Shown here: piece after piece, positions 1 through 11,849 of the stretch
Layout of the letters: the number at the start of each line of letters is the position of its first letter
Position numbering within the stretch: position 1 is the first letter of the stretch
NCBI GenBank assembly: GCA_000697335.1
Contig: JNEM01010896.1
Coordinates: 1 to 22,588 of the forward strand
DNA length: 22,588 nt
Reading direction: 5' to 3'
DNA from: Conidiobolus incongruus B7586
Lineage: Eukaryota > Entomophthoromycota > Entomophthoromycetes > Entomophthorales > Conidiobolaceae
Program-made: the position numbers and the translations under genes
Notes under the pieces: model-generated
Seen by the model: the letters and a program-made list of their open reading frames with translations, nothing else
What the model was told of the DNA's origin: nothing
Database searches by the model: none

Positions 1-3000
1 AAAATATATTTAAAAAAATAATTATATATGATTATATATAATCTTAAAATAATTATTTCAAAAACAAATATTAAATGTTTATATTAATTTTCAATATATA
101 TTGAATTAGAAATATTATACATTATAGACACTAATATTTAATAACTACAGACTTTTGGATATTAATTAAGTCAATTATTAGCTATAATAATTTTAATAAA
201 ATTCATAATTTTGATCAAATATCAAAATAAAATATAACTTTAATAATAAGCATATTTTAGAAGTTTAATATATATTCAAAATTATAATAAATATATAATA
301 AGTACTTTGATTAAATATTTAAAATTATTTGGTGAAATGAATTATCTATGTTATAAAATAAAAATAATTTATAATTTCTTTTCTTGATAATAATATTAAA
401 AGTTTTCAATATATTTATATAATGCCAATTGAGAATAGACAGATATATTGATTAATAAAAAATTAATTATAATATTAAATATTCGTTGGGTATAATAGAT
501 CAAATTATATTTCCTAATAATAATCAAGGTGTTATAAAATTTGTTATTAATATAACAATAAATTATCTATTGAATTAAATTATATTTTTATTAAAATTAA
601 ATTTTAAAAATTAAACTATATAAATAGATCAATAATTATTTTTTCAAATAATAAGTTAATTCATAAAACAAAAGGTAAAGAAATAATAATTGAAAATATA
701 TGATAATAAAATAATGACTGAAAATTCAACATAAATAATTTAACTTATTTCAAAATAATAAATATTATAAACAATATACATCATAATAACAAATATTAAT
801 TATGATTGATTTAAAAATTTTGATAATATATTAATGCTCAGTATACAACAAATATCATTTTGTTAAATATATTGAGAAAAATATAATATTTTGCAATTTA
901 GTTATTAAAAGTAATTATATAACTAATTGTAATATGCTATAATAATCCAATCACTTCATATTATTTTTGTTTACAAGATGAATTTTTCATTATTGAAAAT
1001 AAGGATATAATGATATGATGATAAAAGAGGTATATATAATGTTTCGGAAATCAACTCAATAACTATCTTTAGAAGAATTTTTACACACTTACAGACTACC
1101 AAAATCATATAATAATAATTTATATATTGCATATTATGAAAAATTTTATAATTAAATCAAATTCAATATATATTAAATGAGCTAAAAATGATCATTGAAT
1201 AAAACATGTCAATCTCATTGCGATTGATTGATAACAGATAACTTGATGTAAAAGAACAGTACTAATATCGAAACAAAATCTAAATTCAAAGTATCGCATA
1301 TCAACCCTCATTCAAATTAACACCTTATAATATGTAAATACAATTAAATCACCCCAAATCCAATTTGTTGAAATTTTTGCATCCAATAAAAATTAATATA
1401 CGATCAATTTTTTACACTTTTCTTTGAGTAGCGAGAGTACAAATTGTATTACTATGCAATTCTGAAAATGAATATTATTGGCTATAAAGTAGGAGGACTA
1501 GACTTTTGAATTGTTAACTAAAAAAATGCTCACGTGATGAAGTTTCCGATATTTTCCTAAAATTAAAAATAAATCATTAAAGCAAAATTGTATAGATTTA
1601 TTCATATTTAAAAAATTTTTTTTGAATTTTTGAAAAATATTCAAAATTATAAAATATTATTGATAAAGAATCCTATAAACTAGTATATTAATTTAATTTA
1701 TATAAAATAAAATCAGTATAAGTCACCTTTGATAAAAAACATCTCGAAAAAATCAAGATAATTTAATTAGTATAAATATATAAGCCTGAAGGAATGCAAC
1801 TTACAATTCTCTAAAATTATCAAAAGGTATATACAGTTTTAACCCCTTAACTTCTAATAATTACAATTCTCCTTCAAATTCCTACATTACTATCAAAAGA
1901 ATCTATCAAAACCAATTTAGCAAATATATTAAGTCATTAATATTATTTAATAAGGTAAATTTAACCAAAAAATCATAATAGATATATAATATTGTATAAT
2001 AATGTTTATATACTAAATTAAGCTTTATTTATATGAATTAATTCATTTAATTTCATAAATTTTCAAAATGACGTCAAAATTTATATATATCCGAAATTGA
2101 TTTTAAATTCTAATATATCAATTTAATAGCATTTATAATAATAATAATAAAAACTATTAATAAAAATAATCTTAGAATTAAATCATTTAGTTACATTGAC
2201 AATAATGTTAAAATAATGTTAAAGTTGATCCATTAACCAAAATATAAATTTCTAAAGTATCAATTTGAGGAAGTTTTTCTCAAATGTGAATTTGTATGAT
2301 TCTTGTAGTGGATTTTGACTATTTGGTGGATGTTGAATTTGTGGTCATATTTTTTATAAAGCAAATTTTCATTAATTAACAGATACTCTGTTATTTTATA
2401 TGTCATATGAATAACGAGGTAATTTTCAAATGATTTTTAAACATGCATAATATTATTTATAATATGATGAATTTTCAAATTATAAACCTTTGAGATTACA
2501 GTTGTTGTAATGCTGAATAAGGAGATGTAATAATAGTGATTGTTTATTTAATTTGGTGAAATTAAAATTGAAACATGATTGAACCAGTCAATAAAGTGCC
2601 ATATTCTCGTTGAAATTTCTCACTAGTGTTTAGGTCAAGGTTTTATTCCCGTTTTATAGGGACAATTCTAACATTTATTCAAAATCATTGACATTTTATA
2701 TTATACAAATATTAGTTATTGAGTGGTATTGTTAATTAATTATTTTTTTATTTTTAATAAAACAATTTATAAATTGTATTCTTCAAAATGCTATGCAATA
2801 CTATATAACCTAAATGACAAGTTAATTTTATAATTAATATCCATTAAATTAAAAGTCAATGAATTCTTAGATAATTTTAGTTAAAATAAATCTAGTAATT
2901 GTTTTATATATAAATAAACTTAATATCTCTGTTTTAAAGTGTTAAAATACCGCATATGTTTAAAATTTCCACTAGAATAAATATTTAAAATTATTAAAAT

Positions 3001-3800
3001 TGAAAATATTATCTGAGTTAAAGGTATAGTTAATGGAATGGGAGAATTGACCTCACAGGATTAATATTACCTTTTTTGTTTGTTGACTATTTTTATACAA
3101 AAATCTATGATTTTTTAATTTCGCTGGAATTTATAGTTTGATTTTCAATATTAAAGTGGTATTAGTTTGGCAAAGGTTTAGGTATAATTCTTGTTTTATT
3201 TTTCAACAAATCGATTGATTGATATATTAAATGGTAGTTGACGTATGATTAAGTGAAAGAGTATGTAAGGTATTTATATTCAGTTGAATAATTTCATATA
3301 GCCAAATACGGGCTTATATAAAACCATGAATTGTAAATAAGATATTAATTAAGAAAATATAACTGGACTAATATTATATATCACATATTTACAGGTAAAA
3401 TTCTTTTTATACTTTTCTAATCTTTTCGAGTAACATGTCAAATCTACATTAAAATTGAATAAAATAAGGAAGAATAATCGAATCATAACAAACAAAAGCG
3501 AAATAAAAAGTTTTAAATTGATTAAATAGTGATACAAAAACAATAACAATTATTTTAAACTAATAGAACGTTGATCCGAGGAAATATTAATAACATATCT
3601 AAAACAAGTATAATAATTCATCTTTTCTCACCATGATTCCACTTTATTTTCCCCACACTTTTTTACCTTTTTTTACTTATCAAATTTTAGAAGACAATTA
3701 TCCTCAAATTCGATGATTTTTTTTATTAATTATAAAATCTAAAATTAGTAAAATTCAAATCCCATTCAGGTAGAAAATTTTACTCATGAGGTAGATGAGA
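1..3800. other. AT-rich spacer without a supportable gene
   Basis: Both strands are packed with stops and low-complexity A/T sequence. The only frame of any size is 66 codons on the - strand near 3349-3549; its product is almost entirely Leu/Ile/Phe/Lys/Asn, as random AT sequence gives, so I do not call it a gene. Two patches, about 1200-1560 and 2280-2640, are slightly less AT-rich. The first contains a CACGTG palindrome near 1531. Neither has a convincing reading frame, tRNA-like box or terminal repeat. Confidence 0.6.
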
Positions 3801-3852
3801 TGTCAATTTATCACGTCATACTATACTAATTTAAATGAATCGGGCCTGGTGA

Positions 3853-3953
3853 TTGGTCGTTTCGATTGTGATGTATAAAATATTGGATTTGTGTAACTTT
3901 TCAAGATTGTTGGAGTCGAAATGGATTTCCTTTACGACCAACAAATCCAATAT
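3853..3953. repeat. Inverted repeat upstream of the CNT gene
   Basis: A perfect 13-base inverted repeat pairs 3880-3892 (atattggatttgt) with 3941-3953 (acaaatccaatat), leaving a 48-base loop. A second 8-base pair, ttggtcgt at 3853-3860 and acgaccaa at 3934-3941, overlaps it in a crossed, not nested, order. The second pair could therefore form an alternative fold or a pseudoknot-like arrangement, or the two could be separate binding-site dyads. The repeat lies about 230 bases before the transporter start. Its role is unknown. Confidence 0.55.
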
Positions 3954-4184
3954 ATTAATCACAAGATATTTCATTCAATTCCCACAAGTTGAGTTCCAAC
4001 ACTTGTCCAGCACTTATATTAGCATCCATCCATTCAAACTTTTCAGACATCTGATCTCCAATTAATTTAATCTATTAACTGTTAACAGTTGACTATTTTG
4101 TCACTCACTCTTTGAATATTTTTTATTTTATATATTTAGATCACGTTCACTATAGTTATTAAAGAGCGTGCATTATTCATCAAA
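3853..4184 (+). promoter_or_regulatory. Upstream (promoter/5' UTR) region of the CNT gene
   Basis: This stretch directly precedes the transporter start and is visibly less AT-rich than the spacer on either side. It contains pyrimidine-rich segments and a TATA-like tract in the T/A run at about 4121-4137, followed by the leader up to the ATG. A 70-codon + frame (3853-4065) lies inside it. It has no recognisable domain, and I read it as chance openness in a higher-GC promoter or leader, though a short upstream ORF cannot be excluded. The exact transcription start cannot be seen. Confidence 0.4.
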
Positions 4185-5873
4185 ATGACAACGCAGATGC
4201 ATTCCGAAGGAAATCAAATAACGAAAAGAACACCCAGTCAGTTCAACGATGATATTGAACATGGTGAAAAGTCTCCCTCCTACAACGTTGTTGAAGGTGA
4301 TTTCCAGGCTAATGAAGAGTTAGTAGCTCCCAAATCCACCTGGGAAAACCATAAGAACATGATCTATTTCTTCATCTTCTGGATTCTTATGACTGGTTGG
4401 GTCATCGCTTCTTTCATCCTCCATCCAGAATTACCTGCTGTTCGTATTGTTCTTTATGTCTTCGTTACGTTAAAGTTAATTTTCGAACAATTCGGTACTG
4501 GTTTCGTTACTAAGCCCATTGGTGCCGTTGCCAAAGTCTTCGGTGGCTTTTTCTCCAGATTCTCTGAAACTATCCTACTCATTGCTTTCACTGTTATGAC
4601 TCTTGTATTAATTCTTTTAGTCACATTCCTTGCCCCCACTGATGAAAACGGCACCCTGATCCAACGTGCCCAATCTCTTTTTGGTGTCCTTGTGATCATC
4701 GCTGTTCTCTATGGTACCTCCGCCAACCGCAGAGCTGTCAAGTGGAGAACTGTTATTGGTGGTATTTTCCTCCAATATATCCTTGGTATCTTTGTTCTTA
4801 AGTCTAAACTTGGTTTCGATATCTTCAGCTGGTTCTCTAATATCTTCACCATTCTCGTCAACTTCTCCCAAAGGGGTATGAGCTTCGTCCTTAATGATGA
4901 AATTGCCGCTGTTAAGATTTTCTTGTTGACTGCCCTTCCCGGTATTATTTTCATTGCTGCTCTCGTTCAAATCTGTTACTACCTTGGTGTCATGCAATGG
5001 ATCATTCTCAAGTTCGCTTGGTTTATGGCTTACACTTTGGATACCTCTGGTTGTGAATCCGTTGTCGCTGCTGCCTCTCCCTTCGTCGGACAAGGTGAAT
5101 CTGCCTTACTCGTCAAGCCTTTCATTGCTCGTATGACCAAGTCCGAATTACATCAAGTCATGGCTTCTGGTTTCGCTACCATTTCTGGTTCAATTATGTT
5201 AGCTTTCATTGGTCTCGGTGTTGATGGTCAAACTTTGATCACTTCCTGTATCATGTCCGTTCCCTGTTCCTTAGCTCTTTCCAAGCTTAGATACCCCGAA
5301 GTTGAAGAATCCGAATCCCGTGGTAAAGTCACCATTCCCAAGCAAGAAAACGCTGAAGTCAACATCCTTCACGCCGCTGCTAATGGTGCCGCTCAAGGTA
5401 TTCACCTTGTTCTCTTAATTATTGCCAGTATCGTAGCCGTTATCTCCCTCTTGACCGCTATCGACTCCATCATTGGATGGATTGGAATTATGATTGATAT
5501 TGAAAACCTCTCACTCACCTTAATCATTGGTTACATTTTCTTCCCTATTGCCTGGCTCATCGGTATTCAAGGCGACCAATGTTTACACGTTGGTAAGCTC
5601 TTAGCCACCAAGATGATGGTCAATGAATTCGCTGCCTTCGATGCCCTCACCAAACTCGTCAAACAAGGTGCCCTCAGTCCCAGATCTGTGTCCATCGCCA
5701 CTTTCTCCCTTTGTGGTTTCGCTAACTTCGGTTCCATTGGTATCCAAATTGGTTGTCTTGGAGCCATGGCTCCCAGCAGACAAGGTGACTTGGCTCAATT
5801 GGCTTTCTCTGCTATGATTACAGGTACTTTCAGTACTTTGATCTCCGCCGCCATTGCCGGTCTCTTACTCTAA
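4185..5873 (+). CDS. Concentrative nucleoside transporter (CNT family, SLC28-like)
   Basis: Predicted ion-coupled nucleoside symporter (H+ or Na+), a polytopic membrane protein that imports nucleosides for salvage. The uninterrupted 562-residue frame has a hydrophilic N-terminus (about residues 1-55), several hydrophobic spans (about 58-200) and the conserved CNT core. Family hallmarks visible: the hairpin motif GQGES at 302-306 followed by LLVKPF and MTKSELHQVMASGFATISGS, the NEFAAF motif starting at N480, and LCGFANFGSIGIQIG starting at L509. Length is within the usual eukaryotic CNT range, slightly shorter than animal proteins. The start is supported by an in-frame TAG at 4137-4139, with no other ATG between it and 4185. 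There is no intron. Codon choice is strongly biased to GGT, GCC/GCT, TCC and TTC/ATC, suggesting high expression and contrasting sharply with the flanks. Which nucleosides and which ion it uses cannot be read with confidence. Confidence 0.95.
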   Translation: MTTQMHSEGNQITKRTPSQFNDDIEHGEKSPSYNVVEGDFQANEELVAPKSTWENHKNMIYFFIFWILMTGWVIASFILHPELPAVRIVLYVFVTLKLIFEQFGTGFVTKPIGAVAKVFGGFFSRFSETILLIAFTVMTLVLILLVTFLAPTDENGTLIQRAQSLFGVLVIIAVLYGTSANRRAVKWRTVIGGIFLQYILGIFVLKSKLGFDIFSWFSNIFTILVNFSQRGMSFVLNDEIAAVKIFLLTALPGIIFIAALVQICYYLGVMQWIILKFAWFMAYTLDTSGCESVVAAASPFVGQGESALLVKPFIARMTKSELHQVMASGFATISGSIMLAFIGLGVDGQTLITSCIMSVPCSLALSKLRYPEVEESESRGKVTIPKQENAEVNILHAAANGAAQGIHLVLLIIASIVAVISLLTAIDSIIGWIGIMIDIENLSLTLIIGYIFFPIAWLIGIQGDQCLHVGKLLATKMMVNEFAAFDALTKLVKQGALSPRSVSIATFSLCGFANFGSIGIQIGCLGAMAPSRQGDLAQLAFSAMITGTFSTLISAAIAGLLL

Positions 5874-5950
5874 TCACAATAGATTCATTTAGAACTAACA
5901 TTTTATTATTTAATTCACCCAAAAATAAATTTATTTAATATTTGTAAATT
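5874..5950 (+). terminator. Probable 3' UTR and polyadenylation signal of the CNT gene
   Basis: A canonical AATAAA lies at 5924-5929, about 50 bases after the TAA stop, followed by T-rich sequence and a TTTGTAAATTGTAAAA tract. Position and context fit a eukaryotic cleavage and polyadenylation signal. In sequence this AT-rich the hexamer also occurs often by chance, so confidence is moderate. Confidence 0.4.
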
Positions 5951-8900
5951 GTAAAACAAATCTCTGTAATTTTTCATATTTTTATTATTTTATTACAGTT
6001 ACTTTTATAAAAAATTGACAGATCCTTAATTCACATGAATAAAATTATGCTAAAATTGCGTGAATAATATGAAATGAGGTGATAATTTTTAATTTAATTT
6101 GCACGTTTTCATCCAATATTAATTATTCACTTTTTTTGAGGATAGTTTTTGCATTTTCTAAATTAATGAAATTCAGTTTTGTATTAAATATCATAGATCA
6201 ATTTTTAAAATATTCATATAAAAAATATTAATTTTATTTGTCTACTTTCCATTAATTGTCAAACAAATTTATTTAAATTTGATCAGTTAAAATTTATTCA
6301 TATACCAAATCATGACTTGATAATAAATATTTCTTTTGTAATAAAAACTGTTTGTCAAATAAAATTTATCAAGTTTTTTCTTGAAATATTGGACAAATTA
6401 TTTAGATTATAGAAATAAAAAGCTGGTGATTTAAATGACTACATCATGCTATCAAACAGTTATGAATTTGAGAAATTTCATTTATTGATTTCTGAAGAAA
6501 AACGTGAAATTAGCGATATGATTGCTTTAAAAGGATAAGTATATTCATTTTGTTATTACTCAGAATACAGAAGAAAATTCATTTATCAGCCACTAGACGA
6601 CCAAATTGACAATTCAAAATGAAAATATAGCCATTTTTAATATGTCAACTTGATAAATTTTACAAATGTTATATTAATCAAATTAAATTAATAATTTATA
6701 AACAAGGAATGAGCGATATAATTTAATACATATTCATAAAATTGATGATTATCTCATTAGAGAAACTAAATTGACAAGCTAGGAGCGAAATATAATATGT
6801 ATTAATGTTTCAATATTGTTTTTCATTAAAGCATCAAAAACCTAGATAATATACAATAAATAAGATAAGACATTTTGCCATATAAATTTTGGTATTTTCA
6901 GCTTAATATAAAAAATTTGTTTAAATTGAACCTATTACAAAATACTGGAATGTATCACATGTTCTAATAAACAAAACTTTAACTTGAATATTTTAATATA
7001 TTCATTAAAACCATTTTAATTTTTCTTAGTGTTTGATATTATAAAAAAATCTTGCTTAAAAGATTGTTGAATTTCTTTCAAAACTTGATTACTAGGAAAT
7101 AGACAATAATGCTTGAAAATATCTAACTATTCCATTATATTATATATTAAAAACCCTATCAAAGTTACTTTAAGTTAAAAATGGAACTGAAATCTGTAAA
7201 TTATTTTTATAAAATAAATTACTGATTATATAATGTATGACAATATTCGCATGATTTTATACACAGTATTTATTATAACCAATTGATTAATATTAAATTG
7301 AGTCTATTTTTTTATATATTGGTTTTTTATTGTCAAACTTTGTGAATAGATCTGATTCAGATTAAATTTTCTGTTTAATAATTTAACAATAAATATTGAT
7401 ATCATAATATATTTACATAATAATGATTCAAAAAAAATATTGATATAAAATCAAAATGATAATATTTCAATATTACATCCTTATACATATATATATATAT
7501 ATATATACTTAAAATATAATATATCGATTATTATGTATTCGTTTCATATATTCAAAATATTTTACATTCGTCATAAATAATTCTATAAGTCATTTAATAT
7601 TGGTTGTAAACCTGTATTCCAAAATTATTATATTTTAGAAAAATAGATCAAATAAGGCAAGCCAACTATATTTAACTCATTTACATATCATATTTTCTTA
7701 TTACCACTAAAAACCATAATATTTCATTAGTCTATAGGTTCGAATCTGCTTTTTTCAATAAAATCCATATATTAATGCAATTCTAGTGATGATATTTAAT
7801 ATATATTAACACAATTAAAAATTTATAATTTTTTTCTATTAATGATTATAATTATCAAAATCGAATTATCAACTTAATAATATCTAAAATTAACCATTCA
7901 TATAATATATTTATTATTAATTTTTATCAATATTAAGATTTGATATATTAAATTGAAAAATAAAGATCTATTATTAGCTGATGTAAACTTTAGTATGAAA
8001 TCATTATAATTAAAATCAATAAAAGAATAAATATTTATTATGAATTTTATTAAAATATGATAAAAAATTATACAATTCTCATGAAATGTTCCAATTAATT
8101 TTTCGTTATCCCAAATTCGGGGGAAAATTTTTTATATATTAAAATTTAGAAAATTATATTTTATTTGCAAATATCGCTATTATATATTTTTAAATATATC
8201 TCTCTTAAATTATGTTAATAAATTTGATTTAGATTTTCTATATTTATTACATAATTAGTACAATTTTAACATTATTTGGAAAATGGGTTATATTAATTGC
8301 ACAAACAAAATCAGTTTATCAAAACTGTATTTACATTTTTTATTAATATTAGCCATTAAATTTTTTATTTATTAAAGATAGGGATATTATATGTACAAAA
8401 GTATTAAATGATATTGGATATGAGTTTTATATATTATTTAAGTATTTATTATAAAATCTTAGTAGCAATATATAGATAATCTAAATTCTATTCATATATT
8501 CAGATATTCTAACGAGTCATTTTGAGCCATTACTATCTAATTCAATTTATTGAAGCAAATATACTGGAGTTATTTTAATTTAATAGTATGTTTCTCAAAG
8601 TGATAAATTTATATAGTTCTTCCTATACTTAATAATTACAAAAAATGAAAATTTTTGAATTAGAATTTTTTTAAATATAATTTTGAGATTAATAATCGAT
8701 TTAGTTGAATGGGACTAAAGTGATTCCAAGGACTATAAAATAATTTAATGGTTATATTATTGTAAATAGATGAAATATACTGTTATAATATTATATAAGT
8801 TTTTAGAATTAATCAATATATAATCTTCAAACTTATTGATCGTTAAATATGTTCCTTTTTATTTTGAGACTGTCCCATTTAAAAGTATAATTTTCATTTA

Positions 8901-9833
8901 AATTTTCGAGGTTTTGCATATAAATAAAATTCTAATATTATTACAATAGAAATCCAATTCATTATGAATAATATTTATTAGAAATGAAAGCACATTTTAC
9001 AGATGTAATATCCAATTTTATTTATTTCACATTATATAATAAGGTATCCCTATTACTTTCATTGAAAGTGAATTTTACACTTGCGTATAATTTAAAAATA
9101 ATATATAAATAATAATGTATAATTTTGAAATTGACTAACATAATAAACCTAGTTTAACATTAATACCTCTATAATTTGAGATAATATATATAAAACACCT
9201 TTTATCTCATTATGAATTCAAGAATGAAATTAATATTTCTATTCATTGTATCAGCATTGAATCGTAACAAATTTGATATACAAGTAATTATATGGAATAG
9301 TTTTGAATTATTTAAATTGAAAATTTTTAACAAAGCTATTATAGATAATATTTGAAATAACCAAAAAAACTTCACTTTAATATTCATTAATATATATATT
9401 TATATATTGTGTTATCTCACTTTTATCGAAACTTTATAAACTATCAAATTTGCTATTTGAATTAATAACAATTTTTTACAAAAATTAATATATTTACAAA
9501 GCTATAAAAATGCCGTGTTAAATTATTTTTTGTTATACTTAACAAGAGAAATTATCAAATTTAATTTTCACTATTCTACAATTATTATATTTTTATTTTG
9601 AATTGATGCCATACTCTCCTAGTCTTTATATATTCAAAATTTAATTATAATTGAGTTTTATTTATTAAATACTGTTATTTTAATAATGATGCTATAATTT
9701 ATTAATTATAATAATATTATAAAGTTTCATTTTAATAATATTGTTTAAAATCAAAATAATAAAAGATTAAATATTGAATAAAATTATCAGTAAAAATGTA
9801 TAATAGTATTGTAAATTTTTTCTTTTAATATTA
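5951..9833. other. AT-rich spacer, no gene seen
   Basis: Nearly 4 kb with no reading frame that looks protein-like. A 61-codon - frame near 9202-9387 has random-AT composition. There is one (AT)n tract at 7487-7506. A GC-rich dyad reading cccaaattcggggg lies at about 8110-8123; it is short and isolated, and could be the end of an eroded transposon, but I found no partner. An isolated tRNA B-box-like string near 7738 is discussed under rejected items. Confidence 0.55.
7487..7506. repeat. (AT)n microsatellite
   Basis: An uninterrupted run of alternating A and T of about ten units, preceded by the sequence ttatac. Confidence 0.9.
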
Positions 9834-11134
9834 CTTTGTAATTTAAATAATGGGAATTTTTTGTAATTGAAAAAAAATAAACATTTTAATATATAAAAAG
9901 TAAAAATAAATATATATTATAAAATTAATAGTTTCTTTTATTTCTAATAACTTTTTGCTATACTTTTAGCAAAGATCTAACACCTAAAAAACAATTCTTT
10001 TTATTAAAGACTAAAATTTAATGTTTCACAAACTAATTAAATTTTCCTGTAGAAATTTTCTTTCTTGCAAGCTAGTTTTTTAATTGCCTAAAACAATTAT
10101 AATTACATAGGTTATAATCTAAAGAATATACTAGATATAGTAGTTTTTTCCAGTTATTTTTAATTAAAAAGTTTTTTACAACTTTAAATTTATGTATTTT
10201 ACAATTATTATGCAAAATAATAAGTTTTTTCAAATTATATTAAGAATACCAATTAGAAATAGTTTTATTTAAAAAAAATATAAAGTTTATTATTAATTGA
10301 TTTTCCTTTAAGAACTAAATAAGAATAATATATGCTATTATAATCTATTACAACAATTAACATTTATTTATCAACAAAGTGTTTATTTAAAGGAATTTAT
10401 AGAGGAGGTTAATTTAACTTAATCTAACATTTTGATTTATGTTTTGGTAAAAGATTATATAAAGGAATTTAAGATTCATTAATTATAATAATTTACTATA
10501 ACAGCTTTAGTTTCTAGTTATACCTTAGTAAGTTTTGTTTAACAATAGCTACTCTAGTTTTTTTTAAACTTTAGTTAAATTATAAGATATTTATTTTACA
10601 TTTTTATTAATTAAATTTAATTTAAACTTTAATATATACAAAATACTTATGTGACTAATATTAAAATGTCTTTGTAATTCTCTAACTGAAATAAAAAGGT
10701 GTTTTTTAATATATTTTTTTACTTTATTAACAATTAAAAGAGTAATAATTAAAATTAATCTTCTAGATTTTAACAGGTTTTAGATAGTTTCTCTCTTAAC
10801 TTTAAAGTAATTTACCTAGTAATAAATTGTTAATTTAGATAATACTTTATTACCAAAAGCTGCTTATAAATTTTAAATGATTTTAGAGGGTTTATGGTTA
10901 AGTTTTATCAATACTAAAATAAAAAACTTTTGATAGTTACTATTTGGTTTAAGCATAATTAAATTAAACAACTAATTTTAAAAAATTATTTTTTTAATCA
11001 AAAAAGTTATTATATATATATATAATTTAAAACTATTTATTCTGCTATTTGTTTTATATATATTTTTATTTGAAACTAATAATATGTTTGAAAAATCAAA
11101 AATTAAAAAATTTCTTATTTTTTTAATTCTATAG
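9834..11134 (-). mobile_element. Decayed Tc1/mariner-type DNA transposon, copy A
   Basis: About 1.3 kb, the usual size of a Tc1/mariner element, flanked by TA at 9832-9833 and 11135-11136, the family's target-site duplication. The ends are inverted repeats of about 30 bases: the left end starts CTTTGTAATTTAAATAATGG, and the reverse complement of the right end reads CTATAGAATTAAAAAAATAAG. The coding strand is minus, so the transposase begins near the right end. Copy A aligns along its whole length with copy C (inverse orientation) and copy B (same orientation). It is interrupted by many stops and cannot be autonomous. Near the left end a CTTTTTGCTATACTTTTAGC string, conserved in B, lies in the C-terminal coding part. 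Confidence 0.88.
9940..10980 (-). pseudogene. Relic mariner-like transposase (copy A)
   Basis: On the - strand the translation keeps an N-terminal helix-turn-helix segment (HLFISVRELQRHFNISHISI, about 10690-10630). Further downstream come KFKVVKNF, then NNWKKLLYLVYSLDYNL, then a block ending CFRQLKN. In mariner transposases (DD34D) the corresponding block reads like SPDLxPxDYxxF; here the third acidic position reads Asn, a G-to-A type change relative to copies B and C. In-frame stops include a TAG (reverse complement of 10072-10074) where copy C has CAG. Conversely, A keeps Trp (TGG, reverse complement of 10150-10152) where copy C has TAG. These are plain transitions, so copies A and C decayed independently from one parent. 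Confidence 0.82.
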
Positions 11135-11849
11135 TAATAATATCAAAATTAATATTTTCAATTTAATATTAATGATATTTGTTAATGGAATGATATATTT
11201 AACTCATAATTACTCTTATATTCTGTAATTTACAAGTATCTAAATATTAATAAAATTTATTTATTTATTTCTAATATTTTGTCCTTAATTAATTCTTAAA
11301 TATCTGAAATTCTTAATAAAGGATTCATGATCAAGTTCCTATATATTAATAGTTTTAGTATTTTATTGATAAAAAAACTGATTTAAAAATAAAACACACT
11401 AAGTTAATATCTAACTATTTAACCTTGTTTGTTCTTAGTTTTGGTTTATTTTTCTATTTTTAATTAATGCTAACTAATCAAATTAATTTTTTCTTTGGAT
11501 TTAATCAGCTATAATTCAGTAAAAAATCAAATATATTAATATATTCGTGATATATAAGGTTATCAGGAAAATATTAGATATAAGTAATTATTAAATATTT
11601 TTAAAAAGAGTAGTTGATATTTTAACCTGTATATTTTTTGATTCAAGTTAATTTTTTAATTTTTTCTTTTTATATTTTCAAAAACTATATTATATCTTAA
11701 GTATTAATTATATTTTTATCATTATAATCTGATTTGTAATAGATTAGTCAATTAATTATATAAATAAATTTTATTATTTATTGATATTTTATCAGATTCA
11801 GTTTTTTATAAATATTATATTTTTTTTGAGTTTAATTAGAATATTATAT
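11135..11849. other. AT-rich stretch between transposon copies A and B
   Basis: About 700 bases with no protein-like frame on either strand. A few less AT-rich words (for example around 11420-11520) do not match the neighbouring transposons in any way I can see. It may be spacer or an unrelated, fully eroded repeat. Confidence 0.4.

Noticed and set aside
3349-3549. 66-codon - strand open frame
   Set aside because: Composition is Leu/Ile/Phe/Lys/Asn-rich as expected of random AT sequence; no motif or upstream context.
4454-5817. Several 60-158 codon frames overlapping the transporter on both strands
   Set aside because: They are shadows of the biased codon use of the CNT gene and have no features of their own.
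7738-7757. tRNA B-box-like string (ggttcgaatc) followed by a T6 run, as in a tRNA 3' end
   Set aside because: The flanking bases do not pair into a T stem, no A box or acceptor stem is found in the preceding 80 bases, and the surroundings are low-complexity AT. Probably chance or a remnant too eroded to support.
8110-8123. GC-rich dyad cccaaattcggggg as a transposon terminal repeat
   Set aside because: No inverted partner or flanking TA duplication was found within a plausible distance.
9202-9387. 61-codon - strand open frame
   Set aside because: Same low-complexity composition; nothing suggests coding.
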